Assembly: GCF_009208055.1 (NCBI RefSeq)
Contig: NZ_WFKI01000005.1
Location: 1 to 64,000 of the forward strand
Direction: 5' to 3'
DNA: 64,000 bases
Source: Poseidonibacter ostreae
GTDB lineage: Bacteria; Campylobacterota; Campylobacteria; Campylobacterales; Arcobacteraceae
The position numbers were made by a program, and so were the translations under genes. The notes under the pieces were generated by a model that was given only the letters and a program-made list of their open reading frames with translations, did not search any database and was not told where the DNA came from. Shown here one piece after another: positions 1 through 7,594 of this stretch (its first letter is position 1; every line of letters starts with the position of its first letter).

Positions 1-1
1 A

Positions 2-394
2 GTTAATTCTATTCCTAAAAAGGATTCTTATGCAAAAGCAAACTGTGGTTCTTGTAAGAACTCTTTATTAGATACAACTCCAATAGAACTTGATGAGTCA
101 AACTTTGATCATGTAATTGTAAACTCTGATATTCCAGTTATTGTTGATTTTTGGGCACCTTGGTGTGGACCTTGTAAAATGATGGCTCCAATATTTTCAG
201 AAGTTGCTCAAAAATATCCATTAAAAGCTTTATTTGTAAAAGTAAATACCCAAGAACATCAAAACTTAGGTGCAAAATTTAATATTAGATCAATACCAAC
301 ACTAGTAGTTTATAAAGAGGGAATTGAGAAAAAAAGAGTAAGTGGAGCACTTGACCCACTTAGATTATCAAACTTAGTAAATGAGAATTTATAG
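2..394 (+). CDS. trxC: Thioredoxin 2 (TrxC-type), 5' end cut by window edge
   Basis: Disulfide-reducing thioredoxin acting in the cytoplasm. Reading frame 2 is open from base 2, so the true start lies before the window. The visible part begins with a CGSC motif, the second half of the zinc-binding N-terminal extension that separates thioredoxin 2 from thioredoxin 1, and then gives a complete thioredoxin fold with the active site WCGPC at about bases 161-175 and the cis-proline segment RSIPT. An internal ATG at 179 lies just after the active site and is not the start. The gene is followed by a hairpin terminator and a convergent gene. Family assignment is firm; the TrxC subtype rests on the CxxC upstream of the fold. 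Confidence 0.88.
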   Translation, partial: VNSIPKKDSYAKANCGSCKNSLLDTTPIELDESNFDHVIVNSDIPVIVDFWAPWCGPCKMMAPIFSEVAQKYPLKALFVKVNTQEHQNLGAKFNIRSIPTLVVYKEGIEKKRVSGALDPLRLSNLVNENL

Positions 395-425
395 AAACAA
401 TTAGTTTGTTTCTATAAACTTTTTT
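388..425 (+). terminator. Rho-independent terminator of trxC
   Basis: A perfect 13-base inverted repeat (TTTATAGAAACAA at 388-400 and its complement at 406-418) with a five-base loop is followed by CTTTTTT. It overlaps the trxC stop codon and the last codons of the convergent tudS gene. Confidence 0.75.
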
Positions 426-892
426 AACTCTTCTAATTGTGTTTCATTAAACACTTTAACATCATTTTCTTCTAAAAGTTTAGCTGTTAAGCCTTGTCCA
501 TCAACTAAAGTATTAGAGAATGTTCCATCATATATTTTAAGATTTCCACAAGAAGGAGATTTTGATTTTAAAAGTGCAACTTTAATATCATCATTCTTAC
601 ATGTATCAAGAGCATTTTTAGCTCCGATTAGAAAAGGAATTGTTACATCTTCTTCATTGTTCGTTTCTACTTTAAATGGCTTATTAGCACTTACGATTTC
701 AGCAGGTAGTCTAGGCGTTCCTAAACCTGCTGATACTTCTGGACAGAAAGAATAGATTTCATTATCACAAAGAATATCCATAAAGATTTCTTTTTGTGAA
801 AAAGTAAATGATGCACCCATAGCTATTGATGAATTATTTCCATCATATCTTACATCTTCACCTAAAAGACAAGAAGAGACTAGAACTTTCAT
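401..892 (-). CDS. tudS: DUF523 / TudS-like thiouracil desulfurase
   Basis: 163-residue DUF523 protein. Characterised members (TudS) are [4Fe-4S] enzymes that remove sulfur from 2-thiouracil. The three cysteines that hold the cluster in that family are present: C8 (SSCLLG), C50 (FCPEVSAGLG) and C115 (KSPSCG), together with the TPRLPAE segment. The length is that of the single-domain family. Its start codon directly follows the stop codon of the ttcA-like gene with no spacer, so the two are almost certainly co-translated. That pairing puts a tRNA-thiolating enzyme next to a thiopyrimidine-desulfurating one. The family is certain; the substrate is inferred from characterised relatives. Confidence 0.85.
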   Translation of the reverse strand: MKVLVSSCLLGEDVRYDGNNSSIAMGASFTFSQKEIFMDILCDNEIYSFCPEVSAGLGTPRLPAEIVSANKPFKVETNNEEDVTIPFLIGAKNALDTCKNDDIKVALLKSKSPSCGNLKIYDGTFSNTLVDGQGLTAKLLEENDVKVFNETQLEELKKFIETN

Positions 893-1669
893 CTATAAAT
901 CTTCATCTTCTATAATTCTATTTAAATCTTCTTTTTTGAAGAATGTTGCAGGTTGGAAGTTTGAGAATGCTGCTTTCATTGATACAAATATTTGTGGATT
1001 ATCTGCTTCTAGTTTCGCTAATAATTCTTTTGTTGTTGCTCTTGCATGTGGCATTTTAACATCAAATCTTAAACCAGGACATGCTTCATCACCAATTACA
1101 TTAATTTCATTCTTATCTGCAAATGCTCTTAATTGTCTCTCTCTACAAAAAATTAAAGGACGAATTACTTCTAAACCATTTTCAGCTTTATAAATAGGTG
1201 GCATTGTACGCATTGTTCCATTATAAAAGAAGTTCATAAAAAATGATTCCATTGCATCATCTAAATGATGCCCAAGTGCAACTTTATTATATCCTTGCTC
1301 TAGTGCAGCTGTATATAAGTACCCTCTTCTCATTCTTGAAAAAAATGAACAAAATGAAGAGTTCTTTCTAATCTTTTCCCCAGCTAATTCAAAAATTTGT
1401 GTATCAATAATCTCATGCTCTATTCCATGCTCTTTACAGTGATCTGCTAGAAACTGAACTTGTTCACCCATTCCATATGTAACAGTAACGGCTTTAAAAT
1501 CAAAATTATAACGTGCTACTTTTTTCATTCTATTTAAAGTATGTAATAAAGTTAAAGAATCTTTTCCACCAGAAAAGCCTATAAGTACTTTATCACCCTC
1601 TTTTATTAACTCATATTCTGCATTAGTCTTACCTACTAATGAAGATATTTTTTTACTTAATTCAATCAA
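893..1669 (-). CDS. ttcA: TtcA-family tRNA 2-thiocytidine biosynthesis protein
   Basis: 258-residue member of the adenine-nucleotide alpha-hydrolase (PP-loop) superfamily that thiolates cytidine 32 of tRNA. The PP-loop SGGKDS is at residues 33-38 and the family segment ALGHHLDDAMES is at about 131-142. E. coli TtcA binds an iron-sulfur cluster with a CxxC pair plus one later cysteine. Here the first (C107, in FCSFFSRMRRG) and a later one (C197, ACPG) are present, but the second member of the CxxC pair is phenylalanine (F110). C175 is an extra cysteine that might substitute. The start is TTG, with AGGA eight bases upstream. The gene is first of a two-gene unit with tudS. Confidence 0.82.
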   Translation of the reverse strand: MIELSKKISSLVGKTNAEYELIKEGDKVLIGFSGGKDSLTLLHTLNRMKKVARYNFDFKAVTVTYGMGEQVQFLADHCKEHGIEHEIIDTQIFELAGEKIRKNSSFCSFFSRMRRGYLYTAALEQGYNKVALGHHLDDAMESFFMNFFYNGTMRTMPPIYKAENGLEVIRPLIFCRERQLRAFADKNEINVIGDEACPGLRFDVKMPHARATTKELLAKLEADNPQIFVSMKAAFSNFQPATFFKKEDLNRIIEDEDL

Positions 1670-1740
1670 TATATAAATCCTATATGAAATTTTTGCAATT
1701 ATATCTAAATGTTTATCAAATATCTATTTCTAATATTTTG

Positions 1741-2157
1741 CTATAGTTCAAAACTAAAATGATGTGATACAATTTGCATATCTTCACTTAAATAAAATTT
1801 ATGAGCATCATATCTTTGAACTAAAGAATCTAATTCAATAGACCTACAATCTTGCTGTTTTGCATAGATTTTAAGAAAATCCAATAAAGCTTTTCCAGCA
1901 TCAGTAGATTTCACACTTTTATCAGTAACAAAGTCATCAATATATAAATGTTTTCCTAAAGATAATTTTTGTAAAATTGAAAATCCTGCAACACAAATCA
2001 CTTGTTCATCTTGTAAAACATATGCTAATTTATACCCATTTTTAATTTGTTCTGAAATTATTTTAGATAAATCTTTTTCACTCAAATCTTCTCTAACTTG
2101 GTGCATAATCTTATAACAATATTTTAATTCATCTTCTGTTGCGATTTTTATTTTCAA
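1741..2157 (-). CDS. GNAT-family N-acetyltransferase
   Basis: 138 residues with the GNAT layout: N-terminal strand and helices, a central strand pair (YVLQDEQVICVAGFSIL), the YIDDFVTD strand and a weak acetyl-CoA loop (SVKSTDAGKALLDFL) in place of the usual RxxGxG. The C-terminal YDAHKFYLSEDM resembles the common AHxFYxxxGF motif. The start is TTG with AAAGG eight bases upstream. It is a stand-alone gene between ttcA and a divergent small gene, so context gives no substrate. The family call is good; the function is unknown. Confidence 0.75.
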   Translation of the reverse strand: MKIKIATEDELKYCYKIMHQVREDLSEKDLSKIISEQIKNGYKLAYVLQDEQVICVAGFSILQKLSLGKHLYIDDFVTDKSVKSTDAGKALLDFLKIYAKQQDCRSIELDSLVQRYDAHKFYLSEDMQIVSHHFSFEL

Positions 2158-2251
2158 GAAATAGGCCTTTAAATAATGATTTTTTTACCAATCTTTTATC
2201 TAAATACTATATAATTCGAAATCGAAAAATTTATTATAATAAGAGTTAAAA

Positions 2252-2452
2252 ATGACAAAAGAAGAAGAACAAGAATTCAGAGACAAAGTTATGGAAACAA
2301 TAATACCTTTAGTAACTAATATGACTGAAGATCAAATAAAACAAATCATGGTATCAGTAGAAAAAGACAACCCTGAATTACCAATAGGTTTTGCAGATAT
2401 GTTATTTCAGCAAATTATGGTTTATAAATATAATAAAGTAAATAATATCTAA
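2252..2452 (+). CDS. Small conserved-looking hypothetical protein (66 aa)
   Basis: An acidic, helix-rich 66-residue protein with no cysteine, signal peptide or membrane segment. Sequence features are a charged N-terminus (TKEEEQEFRDKVME) followed by amphipathic helices. I do not recognise the family. It has an ATG start, its own upstream AT-rich promoter region shared with the divergent acetyltransferase gene, and codon use like its neighbours. This supports a real gene, but no function can be assigned. Confidence 0.6.
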   Translation: MTKEEEQEFRDKVMETIIPLVTNMTEDQIKQIMVSVEKDNPELPIGFADMLFQQIMVYKYNKVNNI

Positions 2453-2480
2453 TGTATATTAGATTTAGCTCTTAAAATTA

Positions 2481-2554
2481 TACATATAACAAATATGTAC
2501 AATTATTAATATCCTTTTATAGTTAATATTAGCTATTTCATTTGGATATATCCA
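2481..2554. promoter_or_regulatory. Two palindromes upstream of the HTH ORF / moeA operon
   Basis: Between the 66-aa gene and the next reading frame lie a 7-base inverted repeat, TACATAT (2481-2487) and ATATGTA (2493-2499), spaced by five bases, and a perfect 12-base palindrome, TGGATATATCCA (2543-2554), about 40 bases before the ribosome site at 2579-2583. They are candidate operator sites. The first could also be a weak terminator stem, but no T-run follows. The regulator is unknown. Confidence 0.4.
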
Positions 2555-2591
2555 TATAAAACAAAGTTAAAAATAATCAAAGGTTTTAAAA

Positions 2592-2912
2592 ATTAGAATT
2601 ACAATATCCCCAAAAGAATTAAAAGTTTTACAAGAATTATGTAAAGAACATGGACAAGCAGAATTATATAAAAAGTTACATATTGAAGAAGAAAAATATA
2701 ACAAAAGTATAACACATAAAAAAACTAATGCTACAAAAAAAGCTACAAAAACAAGACAAGAAATTGCAAAAAGAAAAATAGAAGCTTCTGTAAATATGAT
2801 GAGAATGTTTAATCAAAAAATAACAATTTATTCTGTTGCAAAAGAAGCTCAAGTAAGTTATAATACTGCATTAAAATATAAAGATTATATTACACAGAAT
2901 CAAAATAATTAG
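2592..2912 (+). CDS. Probable HTH-type small protein with a non-canonical ATT start
   Basis: An open frame of 106 codons runs from an in-frame TAA at 2574 to TAG at 2910, with no ATG until codon 69 (2796). The only well-placed start is ATT at 2592, eight bases after AAAGG; GTG, TTG and CTG are absent. The N-terminal part is helical (ISPKELKVLQELCKEHGQ), the middle is Lys/Thr-rich, and the C-terminus has the pattern of a helix-turn-helix (YSVAKEAQVSYNTALKYKDY). The stop codon overlaps the ribosome site of moeA, eight bases ahead, so it appears translationally coupled to moeA. I infer a DNA-binding protein; no family is recognised. Alternatively it is a gene that lost its start codon. Confidence 0.55.
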   Translation: MRITISPKELKVLQELCKEHGQAELYKKLHIEEEKYNKSITHKKTNATKKATKTRQEIAKRKIEASVNMMRMFNQKITIYSVAKEAQVSYNTALKYKDYITQNQNN

Positions 2913-2920
2913 GAAGAAAA

Positions 2921-4141
2921 ATGAGAGAATTTATTAACTATGACAAATCAATAGAGATATTAAATACTATTAAATTAAATAAAGCAACAACACAAAAACT
3001 TTTTATTATTGATGCTATTGGAAAAGTAATAGCAAATGACGTAATTGCAGATCACAATAGTCCAGAATTTCCAACTTCAGGAATGGATGGATATGCAATA
3101 AGATTTGAAGATATAAATAATGAATCAATTACTATTATAGATAAAAATCCAGCTGGAAGTGTTGTTGAATCAAGTGTAAGTTCTGGTGTTTGTATTAAAA
3201 CGTTTACAGGCTCTTTAATGCCAAAAGGAAGTGATACTTTAGTTCCAATTGAAAACGTTGAAGTAATTGGAGATTCTATTAAAATTACTAAAACAGTTCC
3301 TTTGGGATTTGCAACAAGAGCTATTGGTGAAAACTACGCAAAAAATGAAGTACTTATTAAAAAAGGTACTGTTATAGGTTTTGCAGAAGTTGGAGTATTA
3401 GCATCATTAAATATTGCTCAAATAAATGTAATAGTAAATCCTACAGTGGCAATTGCAAGTACAGGAAGTGAGATACTTGATTTAGGTGAAGTTCAAACAA
3501 ATGAAGCACAAATTAGAAGTTCAAATCATTTAACAATTGAAGCTTTATGCAAAAAGAATGGTGCAAATACACTTCAAATGGGAATAGTTGAAGATGATAT
3601 TGAATCGATTACAAATCTACTTGAAACTGCTTTACAAAAAGCCGATATTGTTGTAACTACTGGTGGTGTTTCTGTTGGTGATTATGATTTTGTTCAAGAT
3701 GTAATTAAAGATAAATTAAATGCTAAAGTACTATTTCATGGTGTTACTATAAAACCTGGGATGCATATATTAGTTGCTATTAAAGATGGTAAAACAATAA
3801 TAGCACTTCCTGGTTTTGCATACTCTTCAACTGTATGTGCGATTCTTTACGTATTACCATTAATTTATAGATTTAGAGAAGCAAATGAATCTCTACCAAT
3901 TGTAAAAGCAAGAATTAGTGAAGATTTTCCAAGAAAAATGCCAAAAACTGTATTTACTGCATGTAATGTTGAATATATAAACAACGAATATACAATAAAC
4001 TTTGATGGAAAGAAAAAAGGAACAAGTGCAATTTTAACAAATATGCTTGAAAATCCTGCAATTTTAATTCAAAAAGAAGATAGTGAAGATATTAAAGCTG
4101 GAGATTTGGTAGATATATTACTTTTAAATCAATTAAAGTAA
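2921..4141 (+). CDS. moeA: Molybdopterin molybdenumtransferase MoeA
   Basis: Inserts molybdate into adenylylated molybdopterin, the last step of molybdenum cofactor synthesis. The 406-residue length matches the family. Visible motifs are SGMDGYA near residue 50 (substrate loop), STGSEI near 185, and TTGGVSVGDYDFV near 246 of the MogA-like domain, followed by a C-terminal beta domain (MoeA domain IV). One departure: the usual LPGNPVS motif reads LPGFAYSS. The gene follows the HTH-like ORF by eight bases and ends before a convergent protease gene. The cofactor would serve enzymes such as formate dehydrogenase, of which only a cytochrome subunit is in this window. Confidence 0.9.
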   Translation: MREFINYDKSIEILNTIKLNKATTQKLFIIDAIGKVIANDVIADHNSPEFPTSGMDGYAIRFEDINNESITIIDKNPAGSVVESSVSSGVCIKTFTGSLMPKGSDTLVPIENVEVIGDSIKITKTVPLGFATRAIGENYAKNEVLIKKGTVIGFAEVGVLASLNIAQINVIVNPTVAIASTGSEILDLGEVQTNEAQIRSSNHLTIEALCKKNGANTLQMGIVEDDIESITNLLETALQKADIVVTTGGVSVGDYDFVQDVIKDKLNAKVLFHGVTIKPGMHILVAIKDGKTIIALPGFAYSSTVCAILYVLPLIYRFREANESLPIVKARISEDFPRKMPKTVFTACNVEYINNEYTINFDGKKKGTSAILTNMLENPAILIQKEDSEDIKAGDLVDILLLNQLK

Positions 4142-4163
4142 TATATCTTTATTAAGTATTTTT

Positions 4164-5051
4164 CTAAAAGGTATTACAAGCGCTTAAAGAGCCTGTTGTA
4201 AAACCTTTATTAAACCATTTCATTCTATTTTTTGAAGACCCATGAGTAAAAGAATCAGGGACAACATAACCTTGTCCTTTCTTTTGTAAAGTATCATCTC
4301 CAATTGCACTTGCTGCTCTTAAAGCTTCATTTATATCACCCTCTTCTAAAGAGTTAAAATTCTTTTTACTATAATGAGCCCAAATTCCAGAATAACAATC
4401 TGCTTGTAATTCTACTTTTACCTGTAAAGCATTTGCAGCTATTTGACTAACACCTTGTTTTGCTTTATGTACTTTATTAATAGTTCCAGTAATATTTTGT
4501 ACATGATGTCCAATTTCATGAGCTATTACATATGCTTGAGCAAAATCACCAGGAGCATCATGTCTTTTTGCTAATTCATCAAAGAAAGATAAGTCTAAAT
4601 ATACTTTTTGATCACTTGGACAATAGAATGGTCCTGTTTGTGAAGATGCAAAGCCACAGCCACTTTTTACAGAGTTTCTAAATAAAACCAATTTAGGCTC
4701 TTTATAAATAGCTCCATGTTTTTTAAATACTTCACTCCATATATCCTCAGTTTGTGCTAAGACAGCACTTACAAACTGCGCATTTTTATCATCTTTTACA
4801 CTATTTACAACTTTAGATGAAGTAGCACTTGATGTTTGAGTAAGATTTAAAAGTGCAAGAGGGTTATAACCCATAAAATATGCTACTACACCTATAACTA
4901 ATACTATTCTACCTATTTTTGTTCCTATTAACATTTTTATAATAGGAAGAAGCATCATCATTGAACCTTTTTGGTTTGAACCAAAATTCATTCCAGATTC
5001 ACTTCTTTTATCTTCAACATTTGAACTACGTCTATTATCTTCCCATTTCAT
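4164..5051 (-). CDS. Neutral zinc metallopeptidase, YpfJ/KPN_02809 family
   Basis: 295-residue predicted zinc protease. The order is an Arg/Ser-rich N-terminus (MKWEDNRRSSNVED, typical of the family), one membrane helix at about 48-66, then a soluble domain carrying the zinc motif AHEIGHHVQ (HExxH) near residue 178 and the downstream ADCYSGIWAHY segment that supplies the third ligand region. Two conserved cysteines are visible near CGFASSQTGPFYCP. The architecture predicts an inner-membrane anchor with the catalytic domain outside the cytoplasm. It is downstream of the permease gene by 14 bases, in the same strand run as rmuC and the M48 protease. Physiological substrates are not known for the family. 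Confidence 0.85.
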   Translation of the reverse strand: MKWEDNRRSSNVEDKRSESGMNFGSNQKGSMMMLLPIIKMLIGTKIGRIVLVIGVVAYFMGYNPLALLNLTQTSSATSSKVVNSVKDDKNAQFVSAVLAQTEDIWSEVFKKHGAIYKEPKLVLFRNSVKSGCGFASSQTGPFYCPSDQKVYLDLSFFDELAKRHDAPGDFAQAYVIAHEIGHHVQNITGTINKVHKAKQGVSQIAANALQVKVELQADCYSGIWAHYSKKNFNSLEEGDINEALRAASAIGDDTLQKKGQGYVVPDSFTHGSSKNRMKWFNKGFTTGSLSACNTF

Positions 5052-5065
5052 TTTATACCTTAAAT

Positions 5066-6172
5066 TTATTTTTCTTTTGTAAAAGTCATTTTAGAAAAAT
5101 CTTTTTTTGAAGTTGTTGAAGTTTTATTAGACTTTCTATATAACCAAGGCTTTATTAAATAATATGACATTAAAGCTAGCATTATAAAAGAAGCTATTTG
5201 TGAAAATAAAGAAGAGTGTTCCATATCATTTGTAAAGTTAATTATATTTATATCTCCAAATAAAAAATCATAAATAAACGCAAAAACAAAAGATAAAATA
5301 GCAATTGTAGAAACATAAACTATTAATGAGCTTTTACCAAGTGTTTTATAAACAACACTCATAGTAATAGCACTTGTAGCTGGTCCAGCTGTTAAAAATA
5401 TAAAAGCTGCCCCTCCACTCATACCTTGAAGAATAAAAGCTGCTGCAATTGGTAGTGATGCTGTTGCACAAACATATAAAGGCATTGCAAATAGTAAAAT
5501 TACAAAATATGTAAGAATTTGATTTTCAAAAAGCATAGAAGCATACTCTTTAGGAGTAAAGGTAGTAAATATTGCCCCTAAAAGTAAGCCAATAAATAAA
5601 GGTTTAACCATATCAATAAACAAAGTTACATATGCATAAGAAAATGCATTTTTAAAAGAAAACTTCTTTTTTGTATTTACAGAATTTGAAGGAGTTGAAC
5701 ATGAAGAATTACTACAGCAAGATTCAACAACTGTAGTATCTTTTATCTCTGCTGGATTTTCTTTTTCTACAAAATTTTGAACTAATCCTACTATTATTGC
5801 AATAATAACAGAAGAAACAACTCTAAAAATTGTAAAAATTAATCCAAAAAAAGAAAATGTTGCAAGAATAGAATCAACACCTGTAATTGGAGTTGAGATT
5901 AAAAAGCTTTGAACTGCACCTTTACTTGCACCCTCTTTTCTTAAGCTTTGAGCAAGTGGAATAACAGAACATGAGCATACAGGTAAAGGAATACCAAATA
6001 ATGTAGCTTTTAAAACTGAAGAGATAGAACCTTTTCCTAAATGTTTTATAACAAAATCATCAGGAACTAATTGCTTTAATATTCCAGCAATTAATAATCC
6101 TATTAAAATATAAATTGCCATTGCATCTAATAATATTAGAAAATTATTTGCAAAATCTACAGCTAGTTCCAT
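5066..6172 (-). CDS. Permease of the SO_0444 / COG0701 family (metal efflux)
   Basis: 368-residue polytopic membrane protein of the DUF318/COG0701 permease family, related to ArsP and to SO_0444-type copper/zinc efflux proteins. Two repeated membrane bundles are separated by a Cys-rich hydrophilic linker (ESCCSNSSCSTPSNS near residue 150). The family signature PLPVCSCSVIPLAQSL lies in the first bundle and PLYVCATASLPIAAAF in the second. The Cys pairs suggest soft-metal handling. It begins four bases before the rmuC stop on the same strand, so it is probably part of the M48-rmuC-permease-protease transcript. The metal is an inference from relatives. Confidence 0.8.
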   Translation of the reverse strand: MELAVDFANNFLILLDAMAIYILIGLLIAGILKQLVPDDFVIKHLGKGSISSVLKATLFGIPLPVCSCSVIPLAQSLRKEGASKGAVQSFLISTPITGVDSILATFSFFGLIFTIFRVVSSVIIAIIVGLVQNFVEKENPAEIKDTTVVESCCSNSSCSTPSNSVNTKKKFSFKNAFSYAYVTLFIDMVKPLFIGLLLGAIFTTFTPKEYASMLFENQILTYFVILLFAMPLYVCATASLPIAAAFILQGMSGGAAFIFLTAGPATSAITMSVVYKTLGKSSLIVYVSTIAILSFVFAFIYDFLFGDINIINFTNDMEHSSLFSQIASFIMLALMSYYLIKPWLYRKSNKTSTTSKKDFSKMTFTKEK

Positions 6173-6175
6173 ATT

Positions 6176-7594
6176 TTAATCAATATTGATATTTTTAGTA
6201 TTAATTTGCTTTTTAGGCTTAACACCAAGCTCTATAAACTCTTCAGATCTTTTAATAAGATTTCCATTACCAGTTGATAATTTTGAAAATGCACTATCAT
6301 AAGCTTTTTGAGTTTTATTTATATTATGTCCTATATCTTCAATATCTTTTATAAAACCATAAAATTTATCATATAAATCTGCAGCTTTTTTAGAAATAAT
6401 TTCTGCATTTTCATTTTGGTGTTCATTTCTCCAGATATTTTCAATTGTTCTTAATGTAACAAATAAAGTTGAAGGAGAAACAATCATAATATTATGTTCA
6501 AAAGCCATTTTAAATAAGTTCTTATCTTTAGTTGAAGCTAGTAAAAAAGCGCCTTCTATTGGTACAAACATTAAAACAAAATCTAATGTCTTAACACCTT
6601 CAATATCTTCATATTTTTTAGAACTTAAGCCTTTTATATGACTTGTAATTGATTTAAGAATCTCTTTTGCTGCAATATCTTTTTTATTTTTATCATCAGT
6701 TTGAGTATAAGAAAGATAAGAGTTTAAAGAAACTTTTGAATCAATAATAATATCTTTTTGAGATGGAAGATGTACTATTACATCTGGTCTTAATGTTTTT
6801 CCATCTTTATCAACATAAGAACCTTGTGTATCATACTCTTTACCTTCTCTAAGACCTGTTTGATCTAGAATTGAAGATAAAATCATTTCTCCCCAATCCC
6901 CTTGTATCTTGTTTTCACCTTTTAATGCTTTTGTTAAATTAACAGCATCAGATGAAATCTTGTTATTTAAATCTTTTAAAGTTTTAATCTCTGTTAATAA
7001 AGATGATCTTTGTTTTGTCTCTTCACTATAAATATCATTTGCTCTTTTTCCAAAAGATTCTAATTGATCTTTAAATGAAGTTAAAACTTGAGTTAAATTT
7101 AGATTTGATTTCTTTTGATTTTCATCAAAAAGTTTATTTGCTAAGTTTTCAAATTCTATTTTCATTTGAACTTTTGATTCTTCTAATAAAGCAATTCTTT
7201 CATTAAGATTTTCTTCTTTAGTTTTTGACATTTTTTCTTGACTAGATAGTTTTAGTTCATAATTAGCAGTAATATTATCTAAAGTTTCATCAGTATGTTT
7301 TTCTAGCATTGAGAGTTTATCTTCTAAGCTTTCTTTTATTAACTTTTTTTCTTCTTCAAGCTTTCTATTTGAAGTATTTAGTGTATTTATTTGCCCTTCG
7401 TAAGAACTATGATTTAATTCAATTTTTTCATTTAAAGCTTTTAATTTTAATAATGCTTCATCTTGAAGATTATTTAATTTGTTCTCATATTTTTGTCTTG
7501 AAAACTGTAATATAATTAATATACCAGACAATATACCAATTACTGAAACAATTAAAGTTAGATAACTAACTTCAATTAAGCCATTACTCATCAT
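6176..7594 (-). CDS. rmuC: DNA recombination protein RmuC
   Basis: 472-residue RmuC-family protein, which limits inversions and recombination at short inverted repeats. An N-terminal membrane helix (about residues 8-28) is followed by a long coiled coil (roughly 30-215, heptads rich in Leu, Glu and Lys) and the RmuC nuclease-like domain with GDWGEMILSSIL, RPDVIVHLPSQKDIIIDSKV and MFVPIEGAF. The D-x(n)-DSK pattern is the PD-(D/E)XK-like core. Its start overlaps the end of the M48 protease gene by 11 bases. Codon 1 or codon 2 (both Met) could start it. Confidence 0.9.
   Translation of the reverse strand: MMSNGLIEVSYLTLIVSVIGILSGILIILQFSRQKYENKLNNLQDEALLKLKALNEKIELNHSSYEGQINTLNTSNRKLEEEKKLIKESLEDKLSMLEKHTDETLDNITANYELKLSSQEKMSKTKEENLNERIALLEESKVQMKIEFENLANKLFDENQKKSNLNLTQVLTSFKDQLESFGKRANDIYSEETKQRSSLLTEIKTLKDLNNKISSDAVNLTKALKGENKIQGDWGEMILSSILDQTGLREGKEYDTQGSYVDKDGKTLRPDVIVHLPSQKDIIIDSKVSLNSYLSYTQTDDKNKKDIAAKEILKSITSHIKGLSSKKYEDIEGVKTLDFVLMFVPIEGAFLLASTKDKNLFKMAFEHNIMIVSPSTLFVTLRTIENIWRNEHQNENAEIISKKAADLYDKFYGFIKDIEDIGHNINKTQKAYDSAFSKLSTGNGNLIKRSEEFIELGVKPKKQINTKNINID

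Noticed and set aside
936..1193. 85-codon plus-strand frame
   Set aside because: Shadow of the ttcA-like gene.
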